This document shows, piece after piece, positions 1-9,600 of a DNA stretch of 64,000 bases. The DNA is from Lumbricus terrestris. Its lineage: Eukaryota; Annelida; Clitellata; Crassiclitellata; Lumbricidae. How positions within the stretch are numbered: the stretch's first letter is position 1; the number at the start of each line of letters is the position of its first letter. The stretch spans positions 81,635,005 to 81,699,004 of the forward strand of contig OX457036.1 of NCBI GenBank assembly GCA_949752735.1, read 5' to 3'. Position numbers and translations under genes: made by a program. The notes beneath the pieces were generated by a model. It was given only the letters and a program-made list of their open reading frames with translations. It was not told where the DNA came from and ran no database searches.

Positions 1-880
1 CGAGTGACAACATCTATGAAAAACAGCTGTTTCGTCTTGTGTCACGAAACACAAAGAAATTTTTTACTTCCATGGGTATCCCACAAGATTTCCTTTTGCA
101 AGATCCAAGCTTTTGGAACCCCATTAAAACATATAATCACAGCAGAGTGCAGGGCATAAGAGCTGAAGGTGGTACAAAACGACACAACTGAATGGGGTGT
201 CGCATTGAAACAGATGTTCAAGTCTGCCATCACAAACCAGGAGGAGCAAAAGCAATATCTGCTTTAGGTGGCTGAAAGCCATCACCAGCACTTTCAAGCA
301 CCCAAAAACGTTTGCTCAGTCAAAGACTGGACAGCCAATAACATTTTTTAAACACTGAACCAATGTGGAACACTGCATTTGTATTTTGCACAATGCAGAG
401 CATTCTGCTATACATAGCGGCTTACGAGATTCCATATTGCAGATTTTCAAAACTTCACAGAACGGTGCAACCAGTAAATGTTATCTGATTGGTACAAAAC
501 TTTATATGTTTCAGTTTTATGGCTAAATGAACAAAACTAAGGGGTGAGACCTAAAAAAACTCAAACTTTGTTTTTCATTGGCACCCTAATGTACATACAT
601 ACATACATGCATACATGCATACATGCATACATGCATACATGCATACATGCATACATGCATACAAACATACATGCATACATACATACATACATACATACAT
701 ACATACATACATACATACATACATACATACATACATACATACATACATACATACATACATACATACATACATACATACATACATACATAGCCTACATACA
801 TACATAGTGCCTATATACTCTACTCTTAGTGAGGCTCATATTCATATTTCGCACTAATTTTACTTTTTCACTTTTTTCAG
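1..880 (+). other. Last intron (intron 11) of upstream FAR copy 0, partial
   Basis: This sequence precedes the terminal FAR exon at 881 and ends in a pyrimidine-rich tract and AG, as expected of an intron 3' end. Apart from the (ACAT)n array at 589-807 I recognise nothing coding in it. Assignment as intron is inferred from the exon that follows it. Confidence 0.6.
589..807. repeat. (ACAT)n tetranucleotide microsatellite
   Basis: About 220 bp of ACAT/CATA units, with some ACATGC variants at the left end. Open frames through it (HTYIHTYI / MYVCMYVC) are artefacts of the repeat. The array ends 73 bp before the last exon of copy 0. Confidence 0.97.
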
Positions 881-920
881 ATCTGTGGAAATTCAGTTCT
901 CCGGCAAACTGAAACAATGA
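881..920 (+). CDS. Fatty acyl-CoA reductase copy 0, terminal exon only
   Basis: This 40-bp exon follows a TTTTTTCAG acceptor and ends in TGA at 918-920. It encodes S-V-E-I-Q-F-S-G-K-L-K-Q-stop after one nucleotide that completes an arginine codon split with the previous exon. The same exon, differing by S instead of F, ends copies 1 (24971-25010) and 2 (43707-43746). The similarity continues into the 3' flank. The rest of this gene lies left of the window, so whether the copy is intact cannot be judged. Identification rests only on similarity to the other two terminal exons. Confidence 0.8.
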
Positions 921-1969
921 GACAACTTCCAAAACAAAAGCGACGTTCTGCAAAAAGCATTTAACCGCCATCTTGTTGCTATCGGATCTTTGTAAACATC
1001 GGCTTTAAAGGATGGTTCGTTTATAGCGGAAAAGTCCTGATTAATTGGGTAAATCTTTTACAACTTAAAGCATACAATTTGTGTTAGTGGTTGTACGTGT
1101 ACATTGTTGTTATTGTCCAAAACGGCAACGTTTTATGAACCGAAGATGGTTATATTGCAATATTATCACAAGAGTAAACCACACAAATTTAGAAATTCCT
1201 TAATTGTTAAAAGTGCCCCAACGTGGGCCGTAGCGGTCTGCATTGGGACAACGCGCATGTGAAGTATTGGAACATACAACCGATCTGGTTCTAATCATAT
1301 CTAATAGAGTGTAACAGATCCAGTTGATAAAATCTACATGAGTAAACAGAGAAATTGAGAAAATTAAACAAAAATATTATCGAAAATTTGCAAACAAACT
1401 TCCATTGATTTATGTAATTTTAATCTAGCAAATAATAGCCGAACTGGTCAATTTCAGATGCGTGCAACGAAGCAACGATAGCATGCCTCTACCCATTTTC
1501 ATTTCTAAATATTAAAACTTCAGACCATGTTTGTAAATTGCTTTTGTTCGATAACTATTAACCTATTTGCTTTCGTTCCTATTGCTTATTCTGCTTTGAA
1601 ACCCTAATTAATAGGCATACTTAGCCTACCTTATCGAATTTTTACTGGGCGGCTGGTTTAATGGGACATATCGGTCTATGTAGACTATAATAAATTGAAA
1701 CTATACGTTAAAATGAACGATTTCAATTTCTTTATAGTTCACTTCATTTAGCCTAATCAGATTTGTCTCCAAACCAACATTTATATCTTCAAAATTACAT
1801 GCCTTGACTGACAAAGCTCAGCTGATACAATGTCATCGATTATGGTAAGCGATATCACTTCAAAGCAATCATCATCGTCAGTCCTTTTTGTCCAATTCTG
1901 CACATCGTGCAATGCAACTCCTCCGTTTTAGAATGTGTTTGCTGCATTGTTTCTGTTGCTCGATTTGTT

Positions 1970-2060
1970 TTACCCGGTTGGGTCGCAAGCCCACCGCGGA
2001 ACCCTCCTCACTTATCCTGGCTTGGGACAGACACAGGTTTCCTCGAAAGGCAACGTGTGG
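1970..2060 (-). mobile_element. Possible 3' tail of a LINE or SINE
   Basis: Read on the minus strand, the segment carries a run resembling the 3' part of retroposons (CCCAAGCCAGGATAAGTGAG, then a GGGTT segment). It is absent from the otherwise similar flank of copy 1. No TSD was found, so the call is tentative. Confidence 0.25.
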
Positions 2061-3257
2061 CAGACTTCAAGACAATACACTTTGCAAATGCAATATAGGG
2101 CACAGATTAATCAATTTAAACTTTGAGTGTTGACCTTGATGAGATTTTCTGTCTGACTCTGACCGACTGAATTGTTCTGAATTAAATTAATTGCGTTGGA
2201 ATTACTTAAAGGACGGGTCTATCCTCTGAGGAATGTAATGAATGCGGGAAGAAGGTAAACGCATTTTGAGCTAGAATTAAAATCTTTCCAGAGTTCCCTT
2301 CTTAAGAAGGGACGCAGTATGTGTTTAAAAGCGGTTTCAGAATATCAGAGAACATATTGGACAGGGCCTAGGCACTACTGAAAGAAACAAATGCGTACGG
2401 AAGAGTGAGTTAACCAAGTACACCTTAGGTAAAACCACCATGGAGATGTTCTGTCCGGAAGTGTAGCCAATCTTTCTCAGGTAGCCCTAAAGTCCATTGC
2501 TTAGAAACTATAATAATATATTATTGTAAGCCTAGCTTTAATCTAATGTCATGATTCGACGTAATCGTTAGTCAAATGATTCTTCGTCATTCTACATCAC
2601 ATTACAATGTATGCAGATAATGAACACAGGACAGTCTACATGTAGAAGTACTGCAAGGCCATTAAATTTGCCTTCATCTTGTGAGGTAAAGAAAATGAAG
2701 TCACTATCACTTCATGAACATCATGCACGTATCACCAAACCCAGCTGAGACCTGAGAGATACTTACCTTCGCAATTTTTTACCCTCGATTTGGGTCTTGG
2801 AGTTAGTGCCAATTCGATGAGCTTTTTGCGGGTGCAGGTCCCCCGTGTGCTACTTCACATTTTGTTGATAACCTCCCAATAATTGCAGTTGCTAAATGCA
2901 GAGTGACCTGAAGTCTTATGCAGACTCAACTGCGACTCAGATCCTCACCGGATGGTTGCAATTGCGACTCTTTCGTTCAGATTGAACTAACACGACTCGC
3001 GTCATGACGACTAATAAGCGTATACACATCTCTGATTGCATGTGACATTTGCTGCTGATAGTAAGTCACAGAAAATGCATGATCCTTTGGCGACATCTAG
3101 TGACTCTCGGCTCGATAGTCTCGAGTTTTGTTGTTCCATTGGTATCATCATGTCTTCATTGAATGTTTTAGTCTTAAAAAATTAGTGCAGCTGTTAATAA
3201 ATTATTTTCAACAATAATTATTATTATGTGATCTTATGGATGACACTGCAGGTTGCC

Positions 3258-3290
3258 GATACAGTAATATTATAGTAATATTACTGTATC
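3258..3290. repeat. 33-bp perfect hairpin
   Basis: 15-bp arms (GATACAGTAATATTA and its reverse complement) separated by 3 bp. It lies in the copy 0 flank. The similar flank near 46130 lacks it. Confidence 0.8.
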
Positions 3291-3317
3291 AAGATAATTA
3301 TTATCTGGAGTCTTAAG

Positions 3318-3360
3318 CCCATGGTCGGAGTTTGGTTTCCGTTCTTGGAGGGGCTATGTT
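3318..3360. mobile_element. Fragment of a CATGGGCGGAGTTT-type MITE
   Basis: The segment matches the left end of the complete 164-bp element at 17438-17601 (GGAGTTTGGTTTCCGTTC, then GGAGGGGCTA). The remainder of the element is missing here. Confidence 0.6.
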
Positions 3361-4156
3361 GCTATTTTAATGTGATGTTTGTGCCTGATGTTTACTGGCC
3401 TAAATTTTACCAAAACTTTGACCTCGATTATCTCGGAATTCACGAAGTGGATATACGCGAAGATAATTCTCAGACGACGATTTATAAAATTATCAACTTA
3501 GCTATTCAAAGAAGTTGCACCACTGGGTTCTAATGGACCGCAGTAAAAGATGATGAATGTTGTTAAATGCGTAAAGAGTAGTCCAATTGTGCAGCCCGAC
3601 AGCGAAAAACTCTTGGACAGGTAGACTTGAAAAGGCAAGTTTTCAGTTTAGTCTGTTTAGAACTTTAGAGCAAACGACAGTCTGGCTAATAGTGTTACGA
3701 ACATGCGAGGCAGAGTTCAAGATGAAGAGACCAAAAAACAAGTGAATCATGCAAACCAGTTTTCATTGCATCACTACCTATTAGGCCTACCTTCGAACAC
3801 ATTTCCTACAATCACAGCTAAATGTGAAAGAACGCCGACCAAAGATAATTAAAACGTGCACCAGGAACAATAGCGGCCTATACTTTCCAGTTGATGCTGA
3901 TCGAAGAGAAGAGCGATCTTTGATGAGTTACAAACTGTGACTATACGAGATACGTAGGATGGCAGGTGATCGGTGGGCCTACATGCGTTATACATGAGGA
4001 GTGACAGCTTGAACCGAATACGCTGTCTTGCAGCTAGATGTAGTATTCTATTTATGGGAAGTGGTTGCTTTGGGGACACCGTTGAGTACCGAGTTGCAAT
4101 AGTCAAGTCGTGTCAGAATAAGGCAGCGAATAACTGTTTCCAGTGAAGCCGAGTCA

Positions 4157-4240
4157 AGAGTAAAGCAGAGCTGTAGGATTCTTCTGATATGAGATAAACA
4201 TGCCTTAGAGATGTCTCATATCAGAAGAATCCGACAGCTC
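4157..4240. repeat. Inverted repeat at the LINE inversion junction
   Basis: Arms of about 36 bp (core ATTCTTCTGATATGAGA and its complement TCTCATATCAGAAGAAT) are separated by about 20 bp. Both arms are the same stretch of the L2 open frame in opposite orientation. This marks where the minus-strand LINE turns into its own + strand 3' segment. Confidence 0.8.
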
Positions 4241-4475
4241 TGCTCTACTTAATGGTTCCTTTCACTCGCTCTGCAACAGCGCAGTAGCGTTAATTCTCTG
4301 TGGTTGGTCCGACAACCTGGAATGGACTTCCCTTGACTATGCGACACCTTCCAAGCTCTTCTCAATTTCACAAACTATTGAAGACTGTGTTTGTTTTTTG
4401 CTTGATCTCGGCCGGGAGCGCCTCTGAGTAAGTGCCTTGAAGAGGCGCTATATAAATTGCGATTGATTGATTGAA
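4203..4475 (+). mobile_element. L2-type LINE 3' end, + strand
   Basis: The + frame reads the C-terminal F-S-V-V-G-P-T-T-W-N-G-L-P motif, typical of L2-like reverse transcriptases. It then carries the GGGAGCGCCTCTGAGTAAG segment, GCGCTATATAAATT and a (GATT)n tail. It is very similar to 53515-53772. Two stops interrupt the frame. Confidence 0.85.
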
Positions 4476-5249
4476 GAGATGGCTGCTATCTGAGGTTTGA
4501 TGGAAAGTACGGAGTCAATGATGACTCCTAGATCCCGCACGGTGGGCGATGGAGAGAGTAGAGAGGATCGAAGAAGTAGAGAGTGAGAGTTCAGTGCACT
4601 GTAGGAGCTTAGAAGAATGATCAAACCATATGAGATCAGATTTGCCAGTGTTAGGGTTGAGGCGCATAGACAGATTCCATAGTATGCATGATGTCACCAA
4701 TGCATGCACGAAAGTCTCTTTGTAGCATTTGCAACCTCATTTAGGCGCAGATGCAGGCCCTGCAGAGTTGGGTATCATCTGCATAGAGGTGGACTTCTGT
4801 ACCATGACGAGAGGCGATAGCTGACACTGCAGAAGTATAGAGAATGAAAAGCAGGTGTGCGTGACTGGTGTTGTCGACTCGGATTTTAGATATTTTGAAA
4901 CCACAGCCAAGTAACAAGTTACCGCCTGCGTTGTCAGTACCGTAATATTTATGCGTATTCTCGTGAAACAGAGGTTGTTCATAATATGTATGCCGATGAC
5001 AACTTTAACGTTATGATTTTCAACAGCAAATGGTCGCAACTCCATTTGATTCGACTCATTCCAGGAATATTTTGTTAATGAACATATGCTAGTAACAGTC
5101 TCTCACATACATTTGCATAAGTACAATGGTGCAGAGTGGGAGTGCAGTCGGTTGATATCCAATAATGTAACGTTGATAACTTAATAGACACCAAAAAAAC
5201 TTCTATAGAGACCGGGTATTTCAAGGTTTTTAAAAGAAGGCAATCGTGT

Positions 5250-5424
5250 AGCCTAACGCTGATCGGGGCAGCCAAACTTTCTGCGGTAGGTCGTCATCGT
5301 TCCGGGTGACCTGTTGCATCGAGAACTTGCAGTCAGTGATGCAGATCACAATCTAGTGGTAGGCAGTCAACACCTCCGTTGTTCCTCACATGGCAGCCAC
5401 GGTGAACGTCACTGCACAGATCAG
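5250..5424 (+). pseudogene. Relic FAR exon 2
   Basis: The segment aligns end to end with FAR exon 2 of copies 1-3. It keeps V-S-D-A-D-H-N-L-V, the following S-Q-H region and the CAGATCAG|GTAGAA donor. Indels disrupt the frame and the 5' part is poorly preserved. The following 90 bp match intron 2 of copy 1 (10640-10760). No exon 1 or exon 3 belongs to it before copy 1 begins, so this is debris of a lost paralogue between copies 0 and 1. It encodes no usable product. Confidence 0.85.
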
Positions 5425-5524
5425 GTAGAAATTGAATTATTAACGCATTTAACTGAATGTAAAAAAGAGCAGCACTTCAAGGGTTTTGAAAAGAAGGGTT
5501 CATTTTAACACCAAAATGTATACA

Positions 5525-6480
5525 TTCTTGGATTCTATTAGCATATGAATATCCGTTATCTAGGCGTGACAACCTTATTATGTGGGTCCTGTTATTAGAA
5601 AATGGTTGTTCCGGACATTCGCAGGAAAACATTGTTTTTATGTCATTGCTCACAGACCTCGTGATTCAAAAAGTTTCTTCTCTCAGGTAGGTAGGTGAGT
5701 TGGTAGGCCTGGAGTAGGCCAAACAGAACTGCTGCTTCAGTGTGCGACCTTGAATAGCCCTCAATGCTGCGTGTGGGCTACATGCAAATTGTCCGTTTTT
5801 ATAAGCACCGGAAACATTGCGCCTACTGTGGATCGTTTTAGAAGAGAAGGTAAATATTCTCCGTTGAAAGATGAGAATTGTTTTCCGTTTTCGTAGGAAA
5901 GTTAACGACATATGTTGCTGCTAACAAGTCTAATGAAAGACGCTTAATTTAATTTTGTCTGAATAAATTGCAGAAGAAAGTTTGCAGATTTTGAAGAAAC
6001 GTTTTGCTAACCGTTCTAATTTTTTCCCTAGGTTATTGCTTATTTCATAATTCATGTTTAGAAATGCTTGCAATTCCCAAAACATAGTCAATTTTTAGCT
6101 GAAAAATATGAGCAATTTATTTCTAGTTCAGTTGCAATTATAGGCCTAATTAAATTCTAACCATGTGAATATAAATAGTTTCCAAACTTTATTACATAAT
6201 TATTAATAATTTCTCAGAAAAACGCATCGGTTTATATAGTATGAATTCCTCTCGCAGAGATGACTCAGACATTTATGGGGAAATTTTTGCAAAATCACAA
6301 AATATATTCTATCAACTTACTGTAAATTTTCAGATGAGCAAATATAATCTCTCAGCTTTATTTTGCATTCGCTATAGCTTAAGCTTACCATACCTTACCG
6401 TACCTTGCTATAGGCCTATCATAGACTATACCTCATCTTAACTTAGGCTATTTTAGGCTACCTCAACATTCGCTAGCCTA
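5525..6480. other. Intergenic sequence without recognised features
   Basis: AT-rich sequence between the relic exon 2 and the 5' end of copy 1. I see no supported gene, repeat array or element end in it. Confidence 0.5.
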
Positions 6481-6482
6481 CC

Positions 6483-6657
6483 TTATTCTGATCGTCATTT
6501 TCTTTTCTTACCAAACGTATATTTTGCCAGATAGAAATGCCATTTACCTAATTTACACTTGTCAATTATTAGTATTGTATATAAATTATGTCATACAATT
6601 GTTTCAAAGTGCAGCTGCTTCTTTTGTGTCTTCGTCCGAATTGGAGAAGTCGTCATC
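6483..6657 (+). promoter_or_regulatory. 5' flank and 5' UTR candidate of FAR copy 1
   Basis: The last ~35 bp before the ATG (GTCTTCGTCCGAATTGGAGA, then AGTCGTCATC) are identical to copy 2 and nearly so to copy 3. CTTATTCTGATCGT at 6483-6496 matches 32932-32945. Between and upstream, the sequence is unrelated to copies 2 and 3, and the CCAAT-containing block they share is absent. No TATA box is evident. Confidence 0.45.
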
Positions 6658-9600
6658 ATGTCTTCGCCGTCGGCTGTTGCCAAGTTCTACGCTGGACGAA
6701 GTGTCTTCTTAACGGGAGGAGCGGGTTTCGTTGGGAAGCAGACGGTGGAAAAGCTGATCAGATCCTGTCCAGCCATTGAACGAGTCTTCGTCCTCGTCCG
6801 ACCAAAGAAAAACAAAACCGTTCAGCAGAGACTCGACGAAATCTCAAAGCTACCGGTTAGATTTATATTCAGTATTCATTCATTAGATGCATTTATGTAG
6901 CGACTCTTCAAGGGGCTACTCAGAGGCGCTCCCAACCCCAAATAAACTTGTCTCGAGATGAGAGGGGAAGCCTGAGAAGGATTTTTATAAAGAGAGCGGA
7001 GGGTCAGAAGAATGTACACCATTCCAGGTTGATGATCCTAAAGCACGGTCTGCATAGCGGAAACACGAGAAAATGTATAATAAACCCCTACACAGGAACC
7101 TGCAGACTAACTGCAAGCCGCTTGATGAATTTTAATTTAATTAGTATTATAGAAATACCCTTAAATGCAAACTGTATTTAGGTCACTACGGATTCAGTTG
7201 GTCTATGCACGCAGAAAAACACCACGCTAGATCGTTCTTACAAATAGTCAGCCTACTGGCTAGATCCGCTAGAACATAGGTTCATATTCACCTATTAGTC
7301 TACTATAATATATTATATCTATGGCATAATGGCAGATAGTTTTTTTTTTCTTAGACATGCATTTTGTGCTACAAGAACCTTTTACAGGACATTATACGTT
7401 GTGACGTTGTCAATTAGTAGCCTACGCTTGACTTAGGATCATGATTTTCTTGTCATGCACATTTTCTCATCCCGACTTTTTATATTTTAGTGCTTTTAGT
7501 CATAAAGGCCTTATTTACTACAAATGAATTAGATAGCATCCAAAGCAATTTATTTATAACGTTAGATTGATTCAGTATGAGGATTGTAGAAAAATAACTG
7601 AGGGATTAGGCATTGTTTATATGAAGTTTGGGTGTGTAATGACGCCCGTGGGTGCTAAGAAATAGGCCTAGGCCTACTACCGAGTTGAACCCTCCGGACA
7701 ATAATTGCAAGAATTATTCTCACTTTGGATTCGGGGTTGCACAGAATCGAGAAATTGGTAACTTTTTGATTTGAGTCGGAAGAATTGCTGCTATTAGAGT
7801 TTGTATTTTTGGTTTACAAATGGCACAGTTGCATATAATATAGCCTAATCGTCAATCTCGCACAGTCAAAAGACTGTTTGCGGCACACGTTTTGCACACA
7901 CGCGCCAGGTTGCACCCACAGGCCTACTTATAAATTACACGCATATTCACATTATATAATATGTACATGTATACACATAATTATACGGTAAACATGCAAA
8001 CATGTAGGCTAACTTGCCTAGTTAGCTGATATCCTACATATTGGCCTATATAGGTTACACATATCTTACCCTTACATAGGTCTATGAGCCCTAAATGCAC
8101 GTGCATAAAACATAATATATGTAACATCTATATAAATAAAGAGAATATTCTGTGTGTGTCTGTCTGCTTGCGTCTATGTGTGTCTGTTTGTCTGTCTGCC
8201 TGTTTGAACGGAATGCATTTCCAGAGGTCTTTAGCCTTTCACTCAAACCTTCACTACTGTATAGGTCTCGGCATGATACACCCCAACAAGGGGTTGGCGA
8301 TTCTCTACCACCATGGAGGTCAGAGTGGGGCGAAACCCCCAATTTTTTCCGCTAGAACGCGGCCTTTGATCTGAAACTTTGTACCTAGACTGAGGGCCAT
8401 CAGAACCACCCGATGGATGGGTTGGCGAATCTCTACCACCATGCGGACCACCGAGATGAATTTCCACAGTTTTGCACCTTTTCACTCCAAACCTTCGCTA
8501 CTGTGTCGTGGTGGGTGGGGTGGAGTGGGTTGGGGAGGGATGGGTGGAGTGGGGTGCGTGGGTGGGGTGGGGTGGGTGGGGTAGGTTGGGGTGAGGTGCG
8601 GGCGGTTGGGGAGCCGACAGTCAGGGTGCGGAAGTAAGGAATTGGCCGGGAGCGGGGCGAATCCAAAATTTCCCGGGCAACGCCGGGTACCCAAGCTAGT
8701 AGGTACATTATGTGTATATCTATACTTATAAAGCAGAGTCATTATTCTGTTTGTATTTTTTCTGTTTGTATGGATGTATTTTGAATTTCTCGCCAGAGCC
8801 TGCTCGGAAATTACAGCGATTCGTTTTACCAAAATTTTCAAACTGATTCTTACCCAAATTTGACGTTTAACGCGACTATTTTCAGCTGTCAATAAACTTT
8901 ATAGCCGAGCTGTCAACATTTTAACTTCACACACGATAAGCGATTCGAAAGCCATTCGCGTTCATCGCCTCCATTGCCTACAAGAATCCTACAACCAATG
9001 GCATGACGGTTTGAGATCACGTGATATTTACTTATATCGAAAATATTTCTGATGATTATTCTGGCCTTATTTCTTCTGATCCACTCGACAAAAACATAAA
9101 GAAAGCGATCCAAAAATCTTTCCATATTTTAAATTTCGCTGTTATAAAAACGATCGTTGGCTTTATGTTCACTAAACTCATGACGTCATTATTTTGAGCT
9201 CAAATCTTTACGCCGCGCAGCAAAAAATGTTATGGACGCAAATAATGCGAACATAACTGCAAATAATTGGAAAAAATTAGCGTAGATTTCAAAAACTTCC
9301 TTTATCGAACAATTTATGAAAGAAGCAGGTTGCGGTGAATGGTAGCGGCTTTTCAGAAAAAACCGTTTTTCTCAGTTACCGGTACGTGTCGAGTGGACTT
9401 AACGGGTTTAGCTCTTAAATTATCGACCAGACATGTACACCTAGCGGAGAGGTTCGTTACTTCGCCTTAACGCGGGGGTCGATAAAAGGCGGGGTCAGAA
9501 TGGTGAAGTCGGAACGGGGTCAGGCGTGGCTGCATGGGGACAAAAACATTTCCCGGGCAACGCCGGGTAATTCAGCTAGTAGGATTATACTAATAGGCAG

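Larger units (their letters stand above)
921..3300 (+). other. 3' flank of copy 0, duplicated behind copies 1 and 2
   Basis: This stretch has no gene I can support. The first 150 bp (3' UTR candidate) aligns with 25011-25160 and 43747-43900. Patchy similarity continues: around 2185-2215 with 26180-26215, around 2330-2360 with 27300-27330, and around 3060-3250 with 45950-46150. The duplicated unit therefore included kilobases of downstream sequence. I see no canonical AATAAA close to the stop codon. Confidence 0.6.
3849..5045 (-). mobile_element. L2-type LINE reverse transcriptase remnant, minus strand
   Basis: Read on the minus strand, pieces of an L2-clade reverse transcriptase occur in order. 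The catalytic Y-A-D-D-T-Q-L lies near 4770-4790, L-N-P-x-x-x-K-S-D-L-I-W-F near 4630-4680, and the L-H-L-A-A-R-Q-R-I-R-F-K segment near 4000-4050. Frameshifts and stops break it. The middle is interrupted by a + strand piece of the same element class (4203-4475). Reverse transcriptase copies RNA into DNA at the target site; this copy is dead. Confidence 0.75.

Noticed and set aside
544..857. Open frames reading H-T-Y-I or M-Y-V-C repeats (also at 30831-31294, 34355-34824, 57644-58688)
   Set aside because: They are the translation of (ACAT)n microsatellites in any frame, with no conserved protein segment of their own.
1888..2133. 81-codon frame in the copy 0 flank
   Set aside because: No recognisable domain, overlapping alternative frames, and a probable retroposon tail in the middle.
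6559..6657. Upstream in-frame ATG that would extend FAR copy 1 by 33 residues
   Set aside because: The extension is not conserved in copies 2 and 3, whose upstream frames differ. All copies share the ATG before S-S-P-S-A-V.
8413..8892. Long proline- or glycine-rich frames on both strands
   Set aside because: They arise from the GGTGGG tract of a Helitron and have no family features.
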